A DNA stretch of 64,000 bases, from positions 310,001 through 374,000 of the forward strand of contig CAXHWN010002465.1 of the NCBI GenBank assembly GCA_964020975.1, in the 5' to 3' direction. Each line of letters starts with the position of its first letter. Position 1 is the stretch's first letter. This DNA is from Hermodice carunculata (Eukaryota > Annelida > Polychaeta > Eunicida > Amphinomidae). Shown here piece after piece: positions 50,767 through 62,700 of this stretch. The notes under the pieces are model-generated. The model had not been told where the DNA came from and made no database searches. It saw only the letters and a list, made by a program, of their open reading frames with translations. A program made the position numbers and the translations under genes.

Positions 50767-51161
50767 TGTATTAAACGGTTAGGCCTCTTTTGGCGCAACA
50801 ATAGGCTTGCGTATTTTTGATACATTCATTCAAAGTTCGTGCAAATTCGAAATCCGTGAGAAAAGACGATATACGTGCACATCAATGATATCAGTGATAT
50901 ACCCCGTCCCTTCGTGTAGTCCGCAGGTGGTCGGAAGCAGTCGGCATATGCGCAGACGACAACAAAATGGCGGGAGAATCAGTCGCCGCTGACATTTTTG
51001 AAATGTTGTTGAATACAATAAAATAGGCCTAATCGTTTAATAAATAAATCATAACATGGTTGCACTTGTCTATCATTTTATCAGCAGTGGTAAACCAAGA
51101 TCATTCAATCGCTCGTTCATGATCTTGGATAACCACTCGTGATTCAATTGATACACTAACA

Positions 51162-51216
51162 ATGTATGTATGTATGTATGTATGTATGTATGTATGTATG
51201 TATGTATGTATGTATG
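51162..51216 (+). repeat. (ATGT)n microsatellite
   Basis: About 13 ATGT units. Similar tetranucleotide arrays lie at 57470-57567 (GTAT, then GCAT and CATA) and 61131-61188 (TGTA). Confidence 0.95.
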
Positions 51217-51579
51217 GTGGCCACGCACAAAGCAAGCCGCTGTATGAGAAAGCCTTCGTGAACTGTACATGTTGCCTCATCCAATAGATCACAGCCTTTG
51301 TCAGTCAGCTCAAACTCGACCATAGAAAATGCATCTAGGTGTTCTTATAAGCAATGAGAAAAATTAAGCCTAGGTCTACAACGGAACTAAAATATCGAGT
51401 GGAAAATTCACCAAACAATCCAGAGAATAAAAGACACACGCACACTAATTAAAAGAAATGTTTCCAACTAAAATCCGTTAACATTCAAAGGTTCAAATTA
51501 GGTAATATGCTTAACCCCGTTCAACTACATTTTCGTAACATACGTATGTACAAGATGCAATGTCTCTCACTCATTATAG

Positions 51580-51581
51580 CA

Positions 51582-51638
<57 letters not shown>
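51580..51638 (+). repeat. (TA)n microsatellite
   Basis: About 28 TA units with one ACA interruption. Confidence 0.93.
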
Positions 51639-51640
<2 letters not shown>

Positions 51641-52053
51641 ACTACCTACAAAAAATGAATGTAAATACATGGTAAATAGACCAGGTCATATGTTAAGTGC
51701 CGGGTGAAGCATGCTCTACAACATTGTTAACACGCTATGGCCATGTGTTTTTGTGCCGCAAGGTTGCAGTGTACTGATTATCTACAAGTATTGTTCCATA
51801 GGGCAGAAAATGTCAGGTTCACTCTAAAGAACATCTGATATACATATTAACACAGGAACTACTAAAATATTTACTAAAACATACTACAAATGATGTTTCT
51901 TACATCTGAATAAAATCAAGCGTATTCTACATGGTCACATCCGTATTTTTACAATATTTGTGGTTTTTTTTTCAATTATCAGCAAAAATGAACTTTTTAA
52001 GAGAAAAGACGATGACTTATAGGAGTTAAATTAATGCGTTTGAATATACTCAC

Positions 52054-52235
52054 CTGGTTTAGAATGGACAAGGCCTGACCCCCAGATATAACAACAAATT
52101 GGCGCTTCTGTGATATCAGATGCCACATTGTACAATTATCCGCCTTGTTGGTATCTTTTGAGTGTTTGAATATAATCATTTTGATATTAAAGTCAAACGA
52201 GCGTCCTAAATTATCTGCTACGGCCTCATAATCTT
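52054..52235 (-). CDS. iGluR-like exon: amino-terminal domain, second-lobe helix
   Basis: Acceptor TTTTTTAG precedes 52235 and donor GTGAGT follows 52054. The exon has 182 bases, entry phase 1 and exit phase 0. Joined in phase to the exon upstream it gives ...IIYT-EDYEAVADNLGRSF, the usual 'IYD/E..' strand plus helix of the domain, then RQFVVISGGQALSILNQ, which matches the 'viid...l..il' strand and helix before the conserved GM(M/L)T stretch of kainate and delta receptors. The intron between it and the upstream exon is only about 260 bp. Confidence 0.85.
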
Positions 52236-52493
52236 CTAAAAAAGCAAAATAATACATGTACTATGTTATTGTATGTAATAATCTCTGGACTACTTGAAAT
52301 TGTAAGTATGTTTTTAATTCGATATACCCCTTTCTCATTCTATAAAGATTACAATCACATGAGATCGCCTTACCTTCATTTTCTTTATGTAAGTCACGGT
52401 CTTAAACATGTAAATCATACTTTTACGTTAACAGAATACGATGACTATGACGGGGTTTTTGATATTTTCATTATTTGATTTGGCATTACTTAC

Positions 52494-52797
52494 CTGTATA
52501 AATTATCGAAGGATAATGCATAGCCTGATATTGCATGACATCATTAAGGCAGCGACCAATCGCATTGGATACACAGACGGGCTGCACGATGCTTGAGACT
52601 GATCTGTTGCTCCTCACAGAATATCCAGTCATCGGGGGAGTATGTGCACCTCTTACTGGCTGGCACAATGTAGGTACTCGGTCTGCTGGCATCAAGTTGA
52701 TCCCTTCCCATGCCTCCCCTTTCAAAAGTGAACCATTCGTGTCAAAAATAAATGCGGTTATAGACTTTTGTAACATGATCATATTGACCGTTCCCAT
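52494..52797 (-). CDS. iGluR-like exon: amino-terminal domain, first lobe (5' edge uncertain)
   Basis: The open frame runs from 52797 to a donor GTAAGT directly after 52494, leaving phase 1 (one base of a Glu codon). It reads ITAFIFDTNGSLLKG near the start and GRCLNDVMQYQAMHYPSIIYT at the end. That fits the central strand, the 'VPT..' stretch and the start of the second-lobe strand of an iGluR amino-terminal domain. The likely acceptor AG lies just before 52764 (ACAAAAG), about 35 bases after a long (TTC)n pyrimidine tract. No other AG lies between that tract and 52764, so either this AG is used or the repeat itself is transcribed into the exon. Identification rests on continuity with the next exon rather than on a strong motif of its own. 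Confidence 0.75.
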
Positions 52798-52799
52798 GA

Positions 52800-52955
52800 G
52801 AAGAAGAAGAAGAAGAAGAAGAAGAAGAAGAAGAAGAAGAAGAAGAAGAAGAAGAAGAAGAAGAAGAAGAGGAGGAGGAGGAGGAGGAGGAGGAGGAAGA
52901 AGAAGAAGAAGAAGAAGAAGAAGAAGAAGAAGAAGAAGAAGAAGAAGAAGAAGAA
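52800..52955 (+). repeat. (GAA)n(GGA)n(GAA)n homopurine microsatellite
   Basis: About 155 bases of pure purine on the plus strand: GAA units, nine or so GGA units, GAA units again. On the minus (gene) strand it is (TTC)n and sits directly in front of the first recognised channel exon, where it supplies the pyrimidine tract of the splice acceptor. Confidence 0.97.
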
Positions 52956-53559
52956 CTTATTTCTAAATCTACCCCTTTTCAACGAGAGCACCGTGGGCAG
53001 GACAGAATCCACTGCGCGTGTGCTATGCTATAGATCTATGCATAAGGCCATAGAGAAACAACCATAATAGCAGTAACACTAATTCCAACATACTAAAAAA
53101 TAAGTTGCAATTTGTTACTGAAAAAAGTGAGAGTAGAGCTGGTGGCTTATTGAATCTATCACTGTAAAAAGCAGACATTTATAACATTGAGCTTTAGGAT
53201 TTAAAAAAAAAGCTCAACTTAATGATATAATAGACCAATCTTCAACTTATTTCTTATTCAATTCCAATGTAGCATTCAAATTTTAATGAAAGGTCACTTT
53301 CATGTACAGGTATCCTTCAACTGATAGCACAGATTGCCATGAACAGTATTTCTTGTAAGAAGGTAACAGATAATCAGATATCCTACAGTTAAGATCTAAA
53401 GGCCTTGCGAAAAGTTTCTATGGTTTTATTGTTCTTACAACTTCCCATCCACAGCTACAAGTGGTCTTCAACCTAAATATTATTTTTGCTATATTGGGTG
53501 CATGTGCCCTGGGAATCGTTCCAGTGTCGGAATGATCCGAAGTTTAACTGTAAGGTTTG

Positions 53560-53960
53560 CTTGCATAAATTTCAATGCAATTGGACTAAACTTGGATAAC
53601 ATTTTAGGTGAGCTGACTTGCCAGTAAGCCGAGTTCATAGGATCGATAGTCGTCGGTCGTCCATCTGTCATGCGTCTGTGGTCAGTCCGTTCGCATTTAC
53701 GTTTTTGTCGTCTGCTCCAAAGTCGCCGCCCATATTATCTTCAACGGCGATGGAAACATACCACGGTCGGGTCTCTACCAAGTTTGTTCAGAAGATTACT
53801 GTGCGGTAATTTTTCATATTAATTTTGAAAACAAAACAAATCTCCATAAATCCTCTTGTCCTAAAACCGCTTGGTCAAATGCTTTGAATTTTCACAGGAA
53901 CACGTTTGAACAGCCCTAGACTTTCTGTTGAACACATGGCTTTGTAATTTCCCCATTTGT
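53560..53960 (+). repeat. Decayed repeat related to the same family
   Basis: AGGTGAGCTGACTTGCCAGT, then CGTCGGTCGTCC and 'TCTACCAAGTTTGTTCA', the last shared with the 58-59 kb units. No gene seen. Confidence 0.5.
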
Positions 53961-55243
53961 GATTTTCATATATCTTTGTAATAATAGACAATTTCTCCAA
54001 AACAGCAAGCTGCATTCTCATCAACTTTGGTACGAATGTGGCTTGACTCCATGCCATTCAAAATTACCCATCAAATGGGAGTGCTGTCATTTGATGATTT
54101 TGAAAGACAAAAATATACCAAAACACTCAACGACAAAAAATCCGACTTTCGGACCACTTTTTCAAAATGGATATTTATTCTTTCGGTTTTATTTAATCCT
54201 CAGAATTTTTCACAACAATTATGCACCTAAGTGTGTCTGAAACGAATCCAGTGATTTTTATATCTTGTTTGGTTTTCCATGTATGTGCTTTCAAATGTTG
54301 CAGGAGTCGCAATATTGAAACATTAAGTTTGATTTGTCTTAACTGCAAAAACAAACACTGACGAAAAATCCCTTGATAGTTTTTGAGCCAAAGTGGGTTT
54401 AAATTATTTCTAAGAATAAATGAAGATTGAATAAATCCGAAAGCAAAATTATTCACTTGCAGAAGGGGTTCAAGATTTGACATCCACCTTATGTATGCGA
54501 ATGTTTATTTAACAGTTAGTGAAATATTTCTTAAAATCATATTCAAAATCTGTGAATTGGGCCCAAAAAAAGCATATATACATCAGAAGACAGCGAGAAA
54601 CTGTACGTTGTCAATATGGCAAGTACTCACTGTATGGTTCAGAGAGCGGAAGAAAATGCAGGGAGAATTGGTTCAATGGCAGTATGTCAAGCACTCGACT
54701 CGTGTCTTAGTTCTGAGTCAATGCAATCATAGGGAAACCGGTTAGTTAATAGCGCAGCCTCAGGCGCCAACTTCATCTCATGATATACTAACTATTCTTA
54801 ATGAAAATTTAACCAAATTTTCTAGTATTCAGTTATTTTGTATTGGGGGGTGTTTTTGTTTGTTCGGGGTTTTTTTTTTTTTTTTTTTTGTTTTTTTGTT
54901 TTTTTTTTTTTTGTTTTGTTTTTGGTTTTGTTTTGTTTTTTTTTGATTTTTTTGTTTGTTTTTTTGTTTTGTTTTGTTTCGTTTTGTTTTGTTGTTTCTT
55001 TTTATTTATTTTTGGGGGTTTTTGGGGGGGTTGTTTTTGTTTTGTTTAGGTTTTTTTTCTTGTTTGTTTGTTTGTTTGTTTTTTATTATTATTTATCTTT
55101 GACGATGATCTGGCAAGGCACAAAAATTTAAATTACCTTTATCCACTATTGGTATGGATTATGGAAGGAACCTTTCCACTTAGCATTTTGCTCGGTCCAC
55201 CCGTGTTTTTTTTTACAATTTGTTTTATTCATGCGCTAACGAT

Positions 55244-55478
55244 TTGCTACTAAATCGAGCCAAACTAACTATTTTGCAAGCCATAAAGTGCTCCCAAGAA
55301 GCTATTTAAAATTGCCGTCACAATTATTGTTGTACCCTTTGCTTAAACATTCAACAAATTTGCTACTAAATCTTGCTAAACTAAATGTTTTGCAAGCCAT
55401 GATGTGCCCCAAGAAGCCGTTCAAAATTGCCGTTACAATTATTGTTGCCCCTTTTGCTTCAACATCCAACAAATCTGG
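55244..55478. repeat. Tandem duplication, 117-bp unit
   Basis: Copies 55244-55360 and 55361-55478 share TGCTACTAAATC, TTTTGCAAGCCAT, CAAGAAGC, AAAATTGCCGT.ACAATTATT and TTTGCTT.AACAT.CAACAAAT. On the minus strand the second copy is open (GATIIVTAILNGFLGHIMAC) while the first is not in the same frame. No family recognised. Confidence 0.75.
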
Positions 55479-56238
55479 AGAATTGCACATAAACCGGTCG
55501 GTTTCAAGAATAAGTTCGGTTCAGATAATAATTATTTACATCCAGATTACAAGAGCCAAACGCCGGGTGATGTGTGTGCCAAAGAGAACCAGTAAATAAC
55601 AGCAACGTACAAAAACAATGGGGTATTTCTAGTTGACTCATTTTGAAGAGAAGGTGGGACAAGGTGAGACTTGGAGCACAATGGATCGACGCAAATATCG
55701 CAACTAAAAGAATAGTACAAACCCATTTTTCCAACGCTGGCCTTAAAAACGACAGAGCAGTGTTGTGAGAACAAACCATTGTGGCTTCTATCATAAGAGC
55801 TGATGTTACGACACAACAAGGCTAGCCAAATTGGCCTAGAGTATGTAATTTTCAGTGGGTCAAGACGTTCGTTTCCCTGAAATCTGAAATCCGTCATGCA
55901 TATGATAAAAAGGTCGGTTTATCTGGTATAAGAACTATTGTGTAATTGGCATAATCAATCCTGGAAGTGTTGCTCATCAGCAAAGACACACTGAAGTATA
56001 AGTGCATTGTAGTCATAATATTGTCATTGTGTCAGATTTTACAAGTGTAATTTTGTCAAACAAGTACAAACATAGCATCTAACACAATTATATCCAATAT
56101 ATTTTTCAAAGTTCTGGCACAAGCTACCCCTTCCAAGTGACAGTTGACTTCAGTTTACCAGTTTAATTTTGTCACAAACCAGGACGACATTCTGATTTTG
56201 TGGCTTGAAAAAAACAGGGGAAAAGACGTTGACCTTCA

Positions 56239-56470
56239 TTTCTGGTGATCCACATATGAGGTTGCTGCTGAGGGTAGAATCGTATTATTGCTGAACACAC
56301 AGACCCCACCCCAGTGAAAAGTTTCAAAGAAATGTCTTACAAATGCCGGGAACGCATTAGTTTCAACATAATTTGCGACATTTGTCCATTGTAAGGTATA
56401 GACCACCACTGCAATTTTTTCCTGGAATGTAGTCAACAAACGAACCACGCAGACAACGAAGTGCCGCCTG
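56239..56470 (-). CDS. Candidate exon with a periplasmic-binding-like (ANF receptor) segment
   Basis: A 91-codon open frame on the minus strand (ATG near 56511, stop at 56236) contains two AG acceptor candidates, after GATCTCAG and after ACATTCCAG. It reads LQWTNVANYVETNAFPAFVR, then HFFETFHWGGVCV. This resembles the 'f.W..va.......g......f......gvCi' segment of class C GPCR and iGluR extracellular domains. It lies between the first recognised channel exon and the presumed upstream gene, so it could be a missing 5' exon, part of another receptor, or chance. No convincing donor was found. Confidence 0.25.
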
Positions 56471-57469
56471 AGATCAAAGGATATGTCATTATAGGAACTT
56501 GCGTGCAACATTGCATTTACTGAAATTCACCGATCACCAATTGTGTTTACTCATCACGTAACAAACTGATCAGAACATCAACAAGCTTTTATCATTTTAA
56601 TACTCGTAGTATTATTATTGCATGATGAATGATGATTTTCGGGCAATCCTTCGTTCGGCCGCCTTTGCTGTAATCTTCCGTGCCCCTCGATTGAGCCGCC
56701 ATTTTGACAAAGGGCGATCCTCCAAATTGGTCGTCAAGATTTATTTTATTTCAATCATAGGCCATAAGATAAAAAAAAAAAAACCAGAAAATTTCTCTGT
56801 CGATATAGGAGGGGTAGAAGTAACATCTTTTCGTCATCATATCATGTGGCAGTGTCAATTCATTCAAGCGATGCCCCATTGTCTCATTAGTCACAGTCGA
56901 CCGCATTTCCGCGTTGTCAGGGCCATAGGCGGCAGCCGAGTACTTTATAAACTTGGCGATCAATTAACATAATTCAACAAACAGACCAAGCACGTGTAAT
57001 TGACAGACCAAACTTGGTATGTTTTTCTTCATTTTTCTCACATAAATATTTATTTTTTTAAAGTCATTTTGGTGAGCACAAAGTTTAGATAATGGACTTC
57101 ATGAAAATGGAAAAAAGTAATTTTATGATGAGTCACCATATTGCCGATGTAGTCGAAATGTGGCCGCTACCTAAATCATGATTAACAGGGCGTGCTTTCC
57201 TTGTCCCTGGTTTCATGCGTATTTGCAAGTACGATAAGCTACACAATACATGTTTTAATTCCTTTGTAGTCATGAGCTTTGACATCGGACCCAGCAGGAT
57301 ATGGACAATGCAATCGTCCAGTTCGTATTAATCCAGATTTTCGGTGTTATAATAGCTTTAATCATTGGATAAAAAAATTCTTTTCAAGCGCACCTTCAAA
57401 CAAGATCAGCCGTCAATCCACTATCGAAGCTTTTTTACGCATTTCATATCTGTCTGTCTGCCTGTCTAT

Positions 57470-57567
57470 TCTGTATGTATGTATGTATGTATGTATGTAT
57501 GTATGTATGTATGTGTGTATGTATGTATGTATGTATGCATGCATGCATGCATGCATACATACATACA
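57470..57567 (+). repeat. (GTAT)n / (GCAT)n / (CATA)n microsatellite
   Basis: About 15 GTAT units, then GCAT units, then CATA units; the whole is close to self-complementary. Overlapping Cys/Met/Tyr/Val ORFs are artefacts. Confidence 0.95.
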
Positions 57568-58014
57568 TTCATCCTCGATGTGGGTTTAATGTGACTCTGA
57601 ACGGATACATACAACATCATTATGCATGTTAACCCTGTGTCCATTTGACCGCATTGACACTGTAAACAATTATGTGATACCTCTTGATGACTGGAGGGCA
57701 AAGTATAGACGACTGGAAAAACAAAACATGAACTTGATCACAACTGTAACCAAAGAGATTCAGTAGATGCAATGTTGTGAAGAATAGTTATGTCAGATTG
57801 ACCGTTTTAATTCGTGTTGCACGACTTGCAAACAAGTGTGACACGAACATAACTTCATTTTTAGCATTCTCTGTTCATGTATCTTCTGAGTTTTACTTTA
57901 GGGTATTTGTGAAATGTGCATATCATTGACTCTAGTTGTGTCATAACTTTTCAAAGAAATTGGACCAGTTGGCACATACCACATTTTGTTGTGTTCTTTT
58001 AGCTCAGCTGGGTT

Positions 58015-59330
58015 GTCAGTCAGCTGAGCTTATGTTATGACTAGCCACCCGTCGTCCACCATTCATATTTTCGACTTCTTCTCCAAAACGTAAGCCAGAT
58101 TCGCTTCAAAAAACTTGATGGATAAGTACCTTGGGTGGTATCTACCAAGTTTGTTTAAATGGTCACGCTCCAGTGATTTTGGATTTTTTTTATGAATTTT
58201 TTGTTCTTTTGGGGGTAAACCTTAAAAAATCTTCTCCGATACTGCTCACCCAACTGCTTTGATATCGCACCGGGACACTCCCGGGGACTCCTAGTTCTGA
58301 ATTTGTTCACCAGGTGGCGCTGCGATTTTTTGATGTTGTTTTTTGTGTGTGTTTTTTTTTTTTGGGGAGTGTTTTTTTTTGGGGGGTGGGGTTTTTTGTG
58401 GGGTTTTTTTTTTTTTTTGGAGGGGGGTTGTGTTTTGTTTTGCTATTTTCGACTTCTGCTCGAGATCCGTCACTCAAATTAAGCTGAAACTTGGTGGATA
58501 TGTTCGTTGTGGAAAGGTCAAACAAGGTCGTTCACTAGGTAGCACTTCTGTGGATTCCTGGTTTTGAACGATTTTTTCAATTCCGGTACTTATCGGTCAA
58601 AGCAGCTTTCCTATTGATTGCCATGTAAGTCAATGGGCATTCTAATGCTAATTCACATTTTCGACTTCTTCTTCAAAACCGACATCAAGATTAACTTCAA
58701 ACTTGGTAGCAATGTACTCTAGGTGGGTTTCTACCAGCTTTGTTCAAATGGTCACGCTCCAGTGATTTTGTTATTTTGAACGATTTTTTTCTTCTTTTTT
58801 TTGGTCCTTTGTTGGTCAAATCTTACAAAATCTTCTTCTCCACAACCGCTCACCCAATTGCTTTGATATTACATGAGAACGCTCCTAGGGACCCCTAGTT
58901 TTTAATTTGTTCACCACATGGTGCCGCAATTTTTTTCCGTTTTGTTTATGAATTTTTGTGTGTTTTCATTATTTGTCACTTTTTCTCCAGAACAGTCTCT
59001 CAGATTAAGTTAAAACTTTGTGGATATGTTCCCTGCGGCAGGATCAAGCAAAGATGTTCACCAGGTAGCACGGCTGTGGATTTCTGATTTTTAACGTTTT
59101 TTTTTTTTTTTTCAGTTCCGGTACCTATTGATAAATGCACATTTCTGTTGCTTACTATGCAAGTCAATGGGCATTCTAATGCATTCTAATGAATTCACAT
59201 TTTGGACCTCTCTGACGAAACTGTCTGTCTGATTTACTTCAATATTGGTGGCAATATACCTGGGGTGGGTCTCTGACAAGTTTGTTCAAATAGCCATGCG
59301 CCAGTGATTGGATTCTTTATGATTAAAAAA
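58015..59330 (+). repeat. Higher-order tandem repeat, about 600-bp unit, two full copies and a part
   Basis: Markers recur in order: CACATTTTCGACTTCTTCT, CAAATGGTCACGCTCCAGTG, CACCCAA.TGCTTTGATAT, GTTCACCA..TGG(c/t)GC, then AACTTGGTGGATATGTTC, GTCAATGGGCATTCTAATG. Copies begin at about 58055, 58655 and 59200. Related sequence lies inverted at 25960-27060 and more weakly at 49150-49270 and 53560-53900. T-runs and TG-runs at 58340-58440 break the first unit. Confidence 0.75.
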
Positions 59331-59469
59331 AAATCTTTAAAAAAGTTTTAATAGGAAAGTTTAACATGGGAATCTCTTGTAGTGGTTATAACTTAAATAA
59401 TTTGGCCAGAATAGTGCCAAACTTGGTAGGGATGTAAGCCTACCTTTTATAAGTGTCCTCCTATTTTGT

Positions 59470-59830
59470 GCATATGATCATGCTCCAGTGATGTTTGGAC
59501 CTGGACTCATTCCCAAGGTCACAGGACAACTAAAATGAAATTTACTGTTCGCTTAATAACTTGAGATCTGTTCTGAGTTAGGACCTTGATGTTGCACGTT
59601 AATGTTTCTCTATGAAGGTCATGCTTAGACAGCACATGAGTGACCTTGACCTCGTTTCTGGGATCACAGTGCAACATACATGAATTTTACTCTTCACTTT
59701 AACTTGAGAACTACTTAAACTACTTGGGAACTTGATGTTGCACATGTTAGTGCTCTACTATGAAGGTCAGACTTACTCGGAACATGGGTGACCTTGATCC
59801 TATCCCAAGTTCACAGAGCTGCAAGTGTGA
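59470..59830 (+). repeat. Tandem repeat, about 130-140-bp unit
   Basis: Two clear copies and a partial third share ACTTGAGA.CT, GAACTTGATGTTGCAC, CTCTA.TATGAAGGTCA, GTGACCTTGA and ..CACAG.GC. TGACCTTGACCT within it is a direct repeat of nuclear-receptor half-sites without spacer. Confidence 0.75.
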
Positions 59831-60761
59831 TGAATGTCTGAGTCAACTGAGCCTGGCTGTTGACACAGCCCTCTTGTATCTACGTAACAGGGCCTTGACA
59901 ATTGACCAGAATGTACTAAAAATGGATATATGGTGCAATCCACTATCTAAACAGTCTGCACATCTTTCGCAGGCCACATGAGGTCATCTGCTAGTCTACT
60001 AGTAAGAAGCAATATAATACCTACGACACTATCGGCTGCGGTCGACCGTTTTATTCCAAGAAGGGGTACAAATTCCCATGACGTACAAAAGAGTCGATGG
60101 TTAAAACCTCGTCGTGAAAAGTTCATATCCCTGATAATGAGGTAAAAGGAGGGTTTTTTTTCAAATTGAGAGCCACAAAGAGCACAAGGAATAGAAAGAC
60201 ACCGCATACAATGCTAACCTATCACCTTGTTATCACAAAAGTCCAACTATGACATTTCCCACATAAAGGCAGCCAAAATAACAAGCGTATCTGATTAAAT
60301 GGTACACACATGATAGCATAGAAAGCGCGAAATATATTGAAAAGCTTTGAAGTTTGATAGAAATCAAGTCAATCTCCATTCCCATAAGTCTGCAAATGAC
60401 ATTTAAAAATCATTTTTAAAATAAAAAAAAAGAAAAAAGATTGCAACATGATCTGGTGTGCCAATTGAAGACTGAAGACTCTTAGACTTAATTTTGTGCA
60501 AGTTCAAAGCCATTATCCAAGCCATTTTTCTAAAAGAAGATTTATTTATACTCCCTTCCCCAAAAAACAGCAACAGGTCAAAACGATTCAAGGGTGCCTA
60601 ATTCAATACCCTTCGGAGAGACCCATCTAAAGTTTATCCAGTCCAAGCTTAGACAAGAACTTTCCAGGCTTTTAGAGCGACCCAAAATGTAAATTGGAGT
60701 TGACAGACAGCAGATGATAGATGGAGAGTGCTGGCATAATCTGAGCTAAAATTTTAAACGT

Positions 60762-60767
60762 TTTATT
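60762..60767 (-). promoter_or_regulatory. Candidate poly(A) signal after the 60.9 kb exon
   Basis: AATAAA on the minus strand in the context TCAATAAAACG lies 110 bases after the stop of the candidate terminal exon, at a normal distance for a short 3' UTR. Confidence 0.4.
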
Positions 60768-60875
60768 GATAAACCTCTATACGAAAGCTGCTTTAACTCT
60801 GCATGTGGTGCTTGGGTGGCAACAGGACATTAGTTGTTGAACGTGGAGCGTGTATTGTATACTTTAAAATGAAAA

Positions 60876-61001
60876 TTATCTCCAGAATGTTGCCCATTTG
60901 ATAAGTACATCTGATGAGGCCAATGGAATATCCCTGATCCACGGTGCTGCCAACCCAGCTGATGACAAAGCATAGGCTGTCACAAACACCATGCGTCGTA
61001 G
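60876..61001 (-). CDS. Candidate last coding exon of a second, unidentified minus-strand gene
   Basis: Acceptor CCAATTTCTCAG precedes 61001, and an open phase-0 frame of 41 codons ends in TAA at 60878-60876. The product begins LRRMVFVTAYALSSAGLAAP and continues WIRDIPLASSDVLIKWATFW plus R. The hydrophobic stretch MVFVTAYALSSAGLAAPWI could be a membrane segment. A minus-strand AATAAA lies about 110 bases downstream (60767-60762). I do not recognise the family. The upstream exons were not found in the remaining 3 kb. If real, the gene would set an upper limit for the 5' end of the channel gene. Confidence 0.4.
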   Translation of the reverse strand, partial: LRRMVFVTAYALSSAGLAAPWIRDIPLASSDVLIKWATFWR

Positions 61002-61128
61002 CTGAGAAATTGGAAGCCTCCAAACACCAAAAACAGAATGAAAACGCACCAGAAATGTTTCTCCTCCCGTTTTTATATATTATGTTCAATTTATGAGAAC
61101 TGCAAGCAGTGTCAAGCCAAATAATGTG

Positions 61129-61188
61129 TGTGTGTATGTATGTATGTATGTATGTATGTATGTATGTATGTATGTATGTATGTATGTA
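61129..61188 (+). repeat. (TGTA)n microsatellite
   Basis: TGTGTGTGTA then about 13 TGTA units. It lies about 130 bp upstream (in minus-strand sense) of the candidate terminal exon. Confidence 0.95.
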
Positions 61189-62700
61189 GACATGCATATG
61201 TGTGTGCGTGTGTGTCAATGCACACTTCAATATTCATAACCGTCTATTGATTGTCGCTCCTCCCCCCGTCACACGAGCCCTGAAAAGGTTCGCCAGGGCT
61301 GGTGTGCAGCGGCGCTCTCTCCGGACAGTTAAGATTGTACTTATTTCATGGGACAAACTGTATTTAGGTCATTGAATGTCCTAGGTACAATAGTTTAAAA
61401 AACCTGAATTTTGTTTCATTCTACTACATATGATGCATTATTTATGACAATTTAGATGCATTCTATGTATCAGGCCCTGAGCTTTTATCTTCATCTCAAC
61501 ACACGCGTAATCCTGTAGCTTACAATTGTTGTGTTTATTTGCTTGTTTATTGTCATCAAGATTATGTGTGCATACCTTCGGGAGCGGAATTAATATAAAC
61601 ATTGTGCATATTTACCGACCCGTTTCCTTCCTTGTGAATAAAGTATATTAAATAAATAAATTGCTGAAAATCCTCCCCCTGGTTTGAATGGAGTGTTGTA
61701 AAATCAGTGATCAAGACAAATCTATTCTTACACCGTATAGATACAGAAATCACAGAAAAAAAGAGGCTTTAAAATTTTGTAATATGTTTATTTAGATACA
61801 TGTATGACATTGTCAACATCAAGGACAGTTGGAATATCCTATGAAACTAGAATATCACTTGAAACAGACTAAAAGTATGCAGCATATTATTTAATTTGGC
61901 AGGATAAAAGGTTGTGTTTCATATATGCATGAAAGTTGATTATTTGTACATTTAAATAAGATAGCAAATATTCTTTCAATAGATAGTCCTCTATTAGTAC
62001 TTAAACAACTACTTTGTCTTAATCCGGCTGTTTGTCCCCAATATCGTAGAGAACATTTGAAAACTTGTACGGGGAGTAATTGTGTGTACAAAGCGCATTT
62101 TCCATGTTGAATGTTTGGATGCAGTTTGATTAATCATTGAGTATAAATAATTGAATTTTTTTTTTTTGAAGTACACTAAAATAAACATACAACGCTCGAA
62201 TGATAGGTCAAATATTTCTTGTCATTCTCTTTTCTGACATCACATGCTTTCATTTCAATATCAATGCTGCAGTTGGCGGTATCTAGTCGTATCGAAGCCC
62301 GCAATAAAGGTTTACATATATCTGATCTGACTGGCACCAACCCACCGTCAATATATGTACATAATTAACATTGAATTGTTCGTATGTCGTCTATAATTGC
62401 ATTCTTATTTTCTGTTTCATGGTTTGTGGGATCGCACATGAAAGACCACCAAATACAAAAACCGTATCAGGTTAAATTTTCTTGAAACGCTTCAAACGCC
62501 AAAAGATTCCGTTATTAATCGAAGTATGCTTCGCAGATGCAATACCTTTTCTTACCAGTTTTCATAAAATATTGACCTCCTATCCATGATAAAGGGCTGT
62601 ACCATCGACATTCTTCCATCCTTTTTTTAACAGACGAAGAAAGCTTTTGAAATTCGTTCCAATCTCTGAAGAGCTGACGGTAAAATTATGGTAGGGTAAA

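Larger units (their letters stand above)
53013..60761. other. Region expected to hold the 5' end of the channel gene
   Basis: No signal-peptide exon or promoter could be placed. Contents: decayed repeats (53.6-53.9 kb), a T-rich low-complexity block (54.84-55.09 kb), the 117-bp duplication (55.2-55.5 kb), candidate exon 56.2-56.5 kb, GTAT array (57.5 kb), and tandem repeats (58.0-59.8 kb). Confidence 0.6.

Noticed and set aside
56622-56972. 116-codon plus-strand ORF starting MMNDDFRAILRSA
   Set aside because: No family recognised; contains an A-run giving poly-Lys, and no splice or poly(A) context supports a gene.
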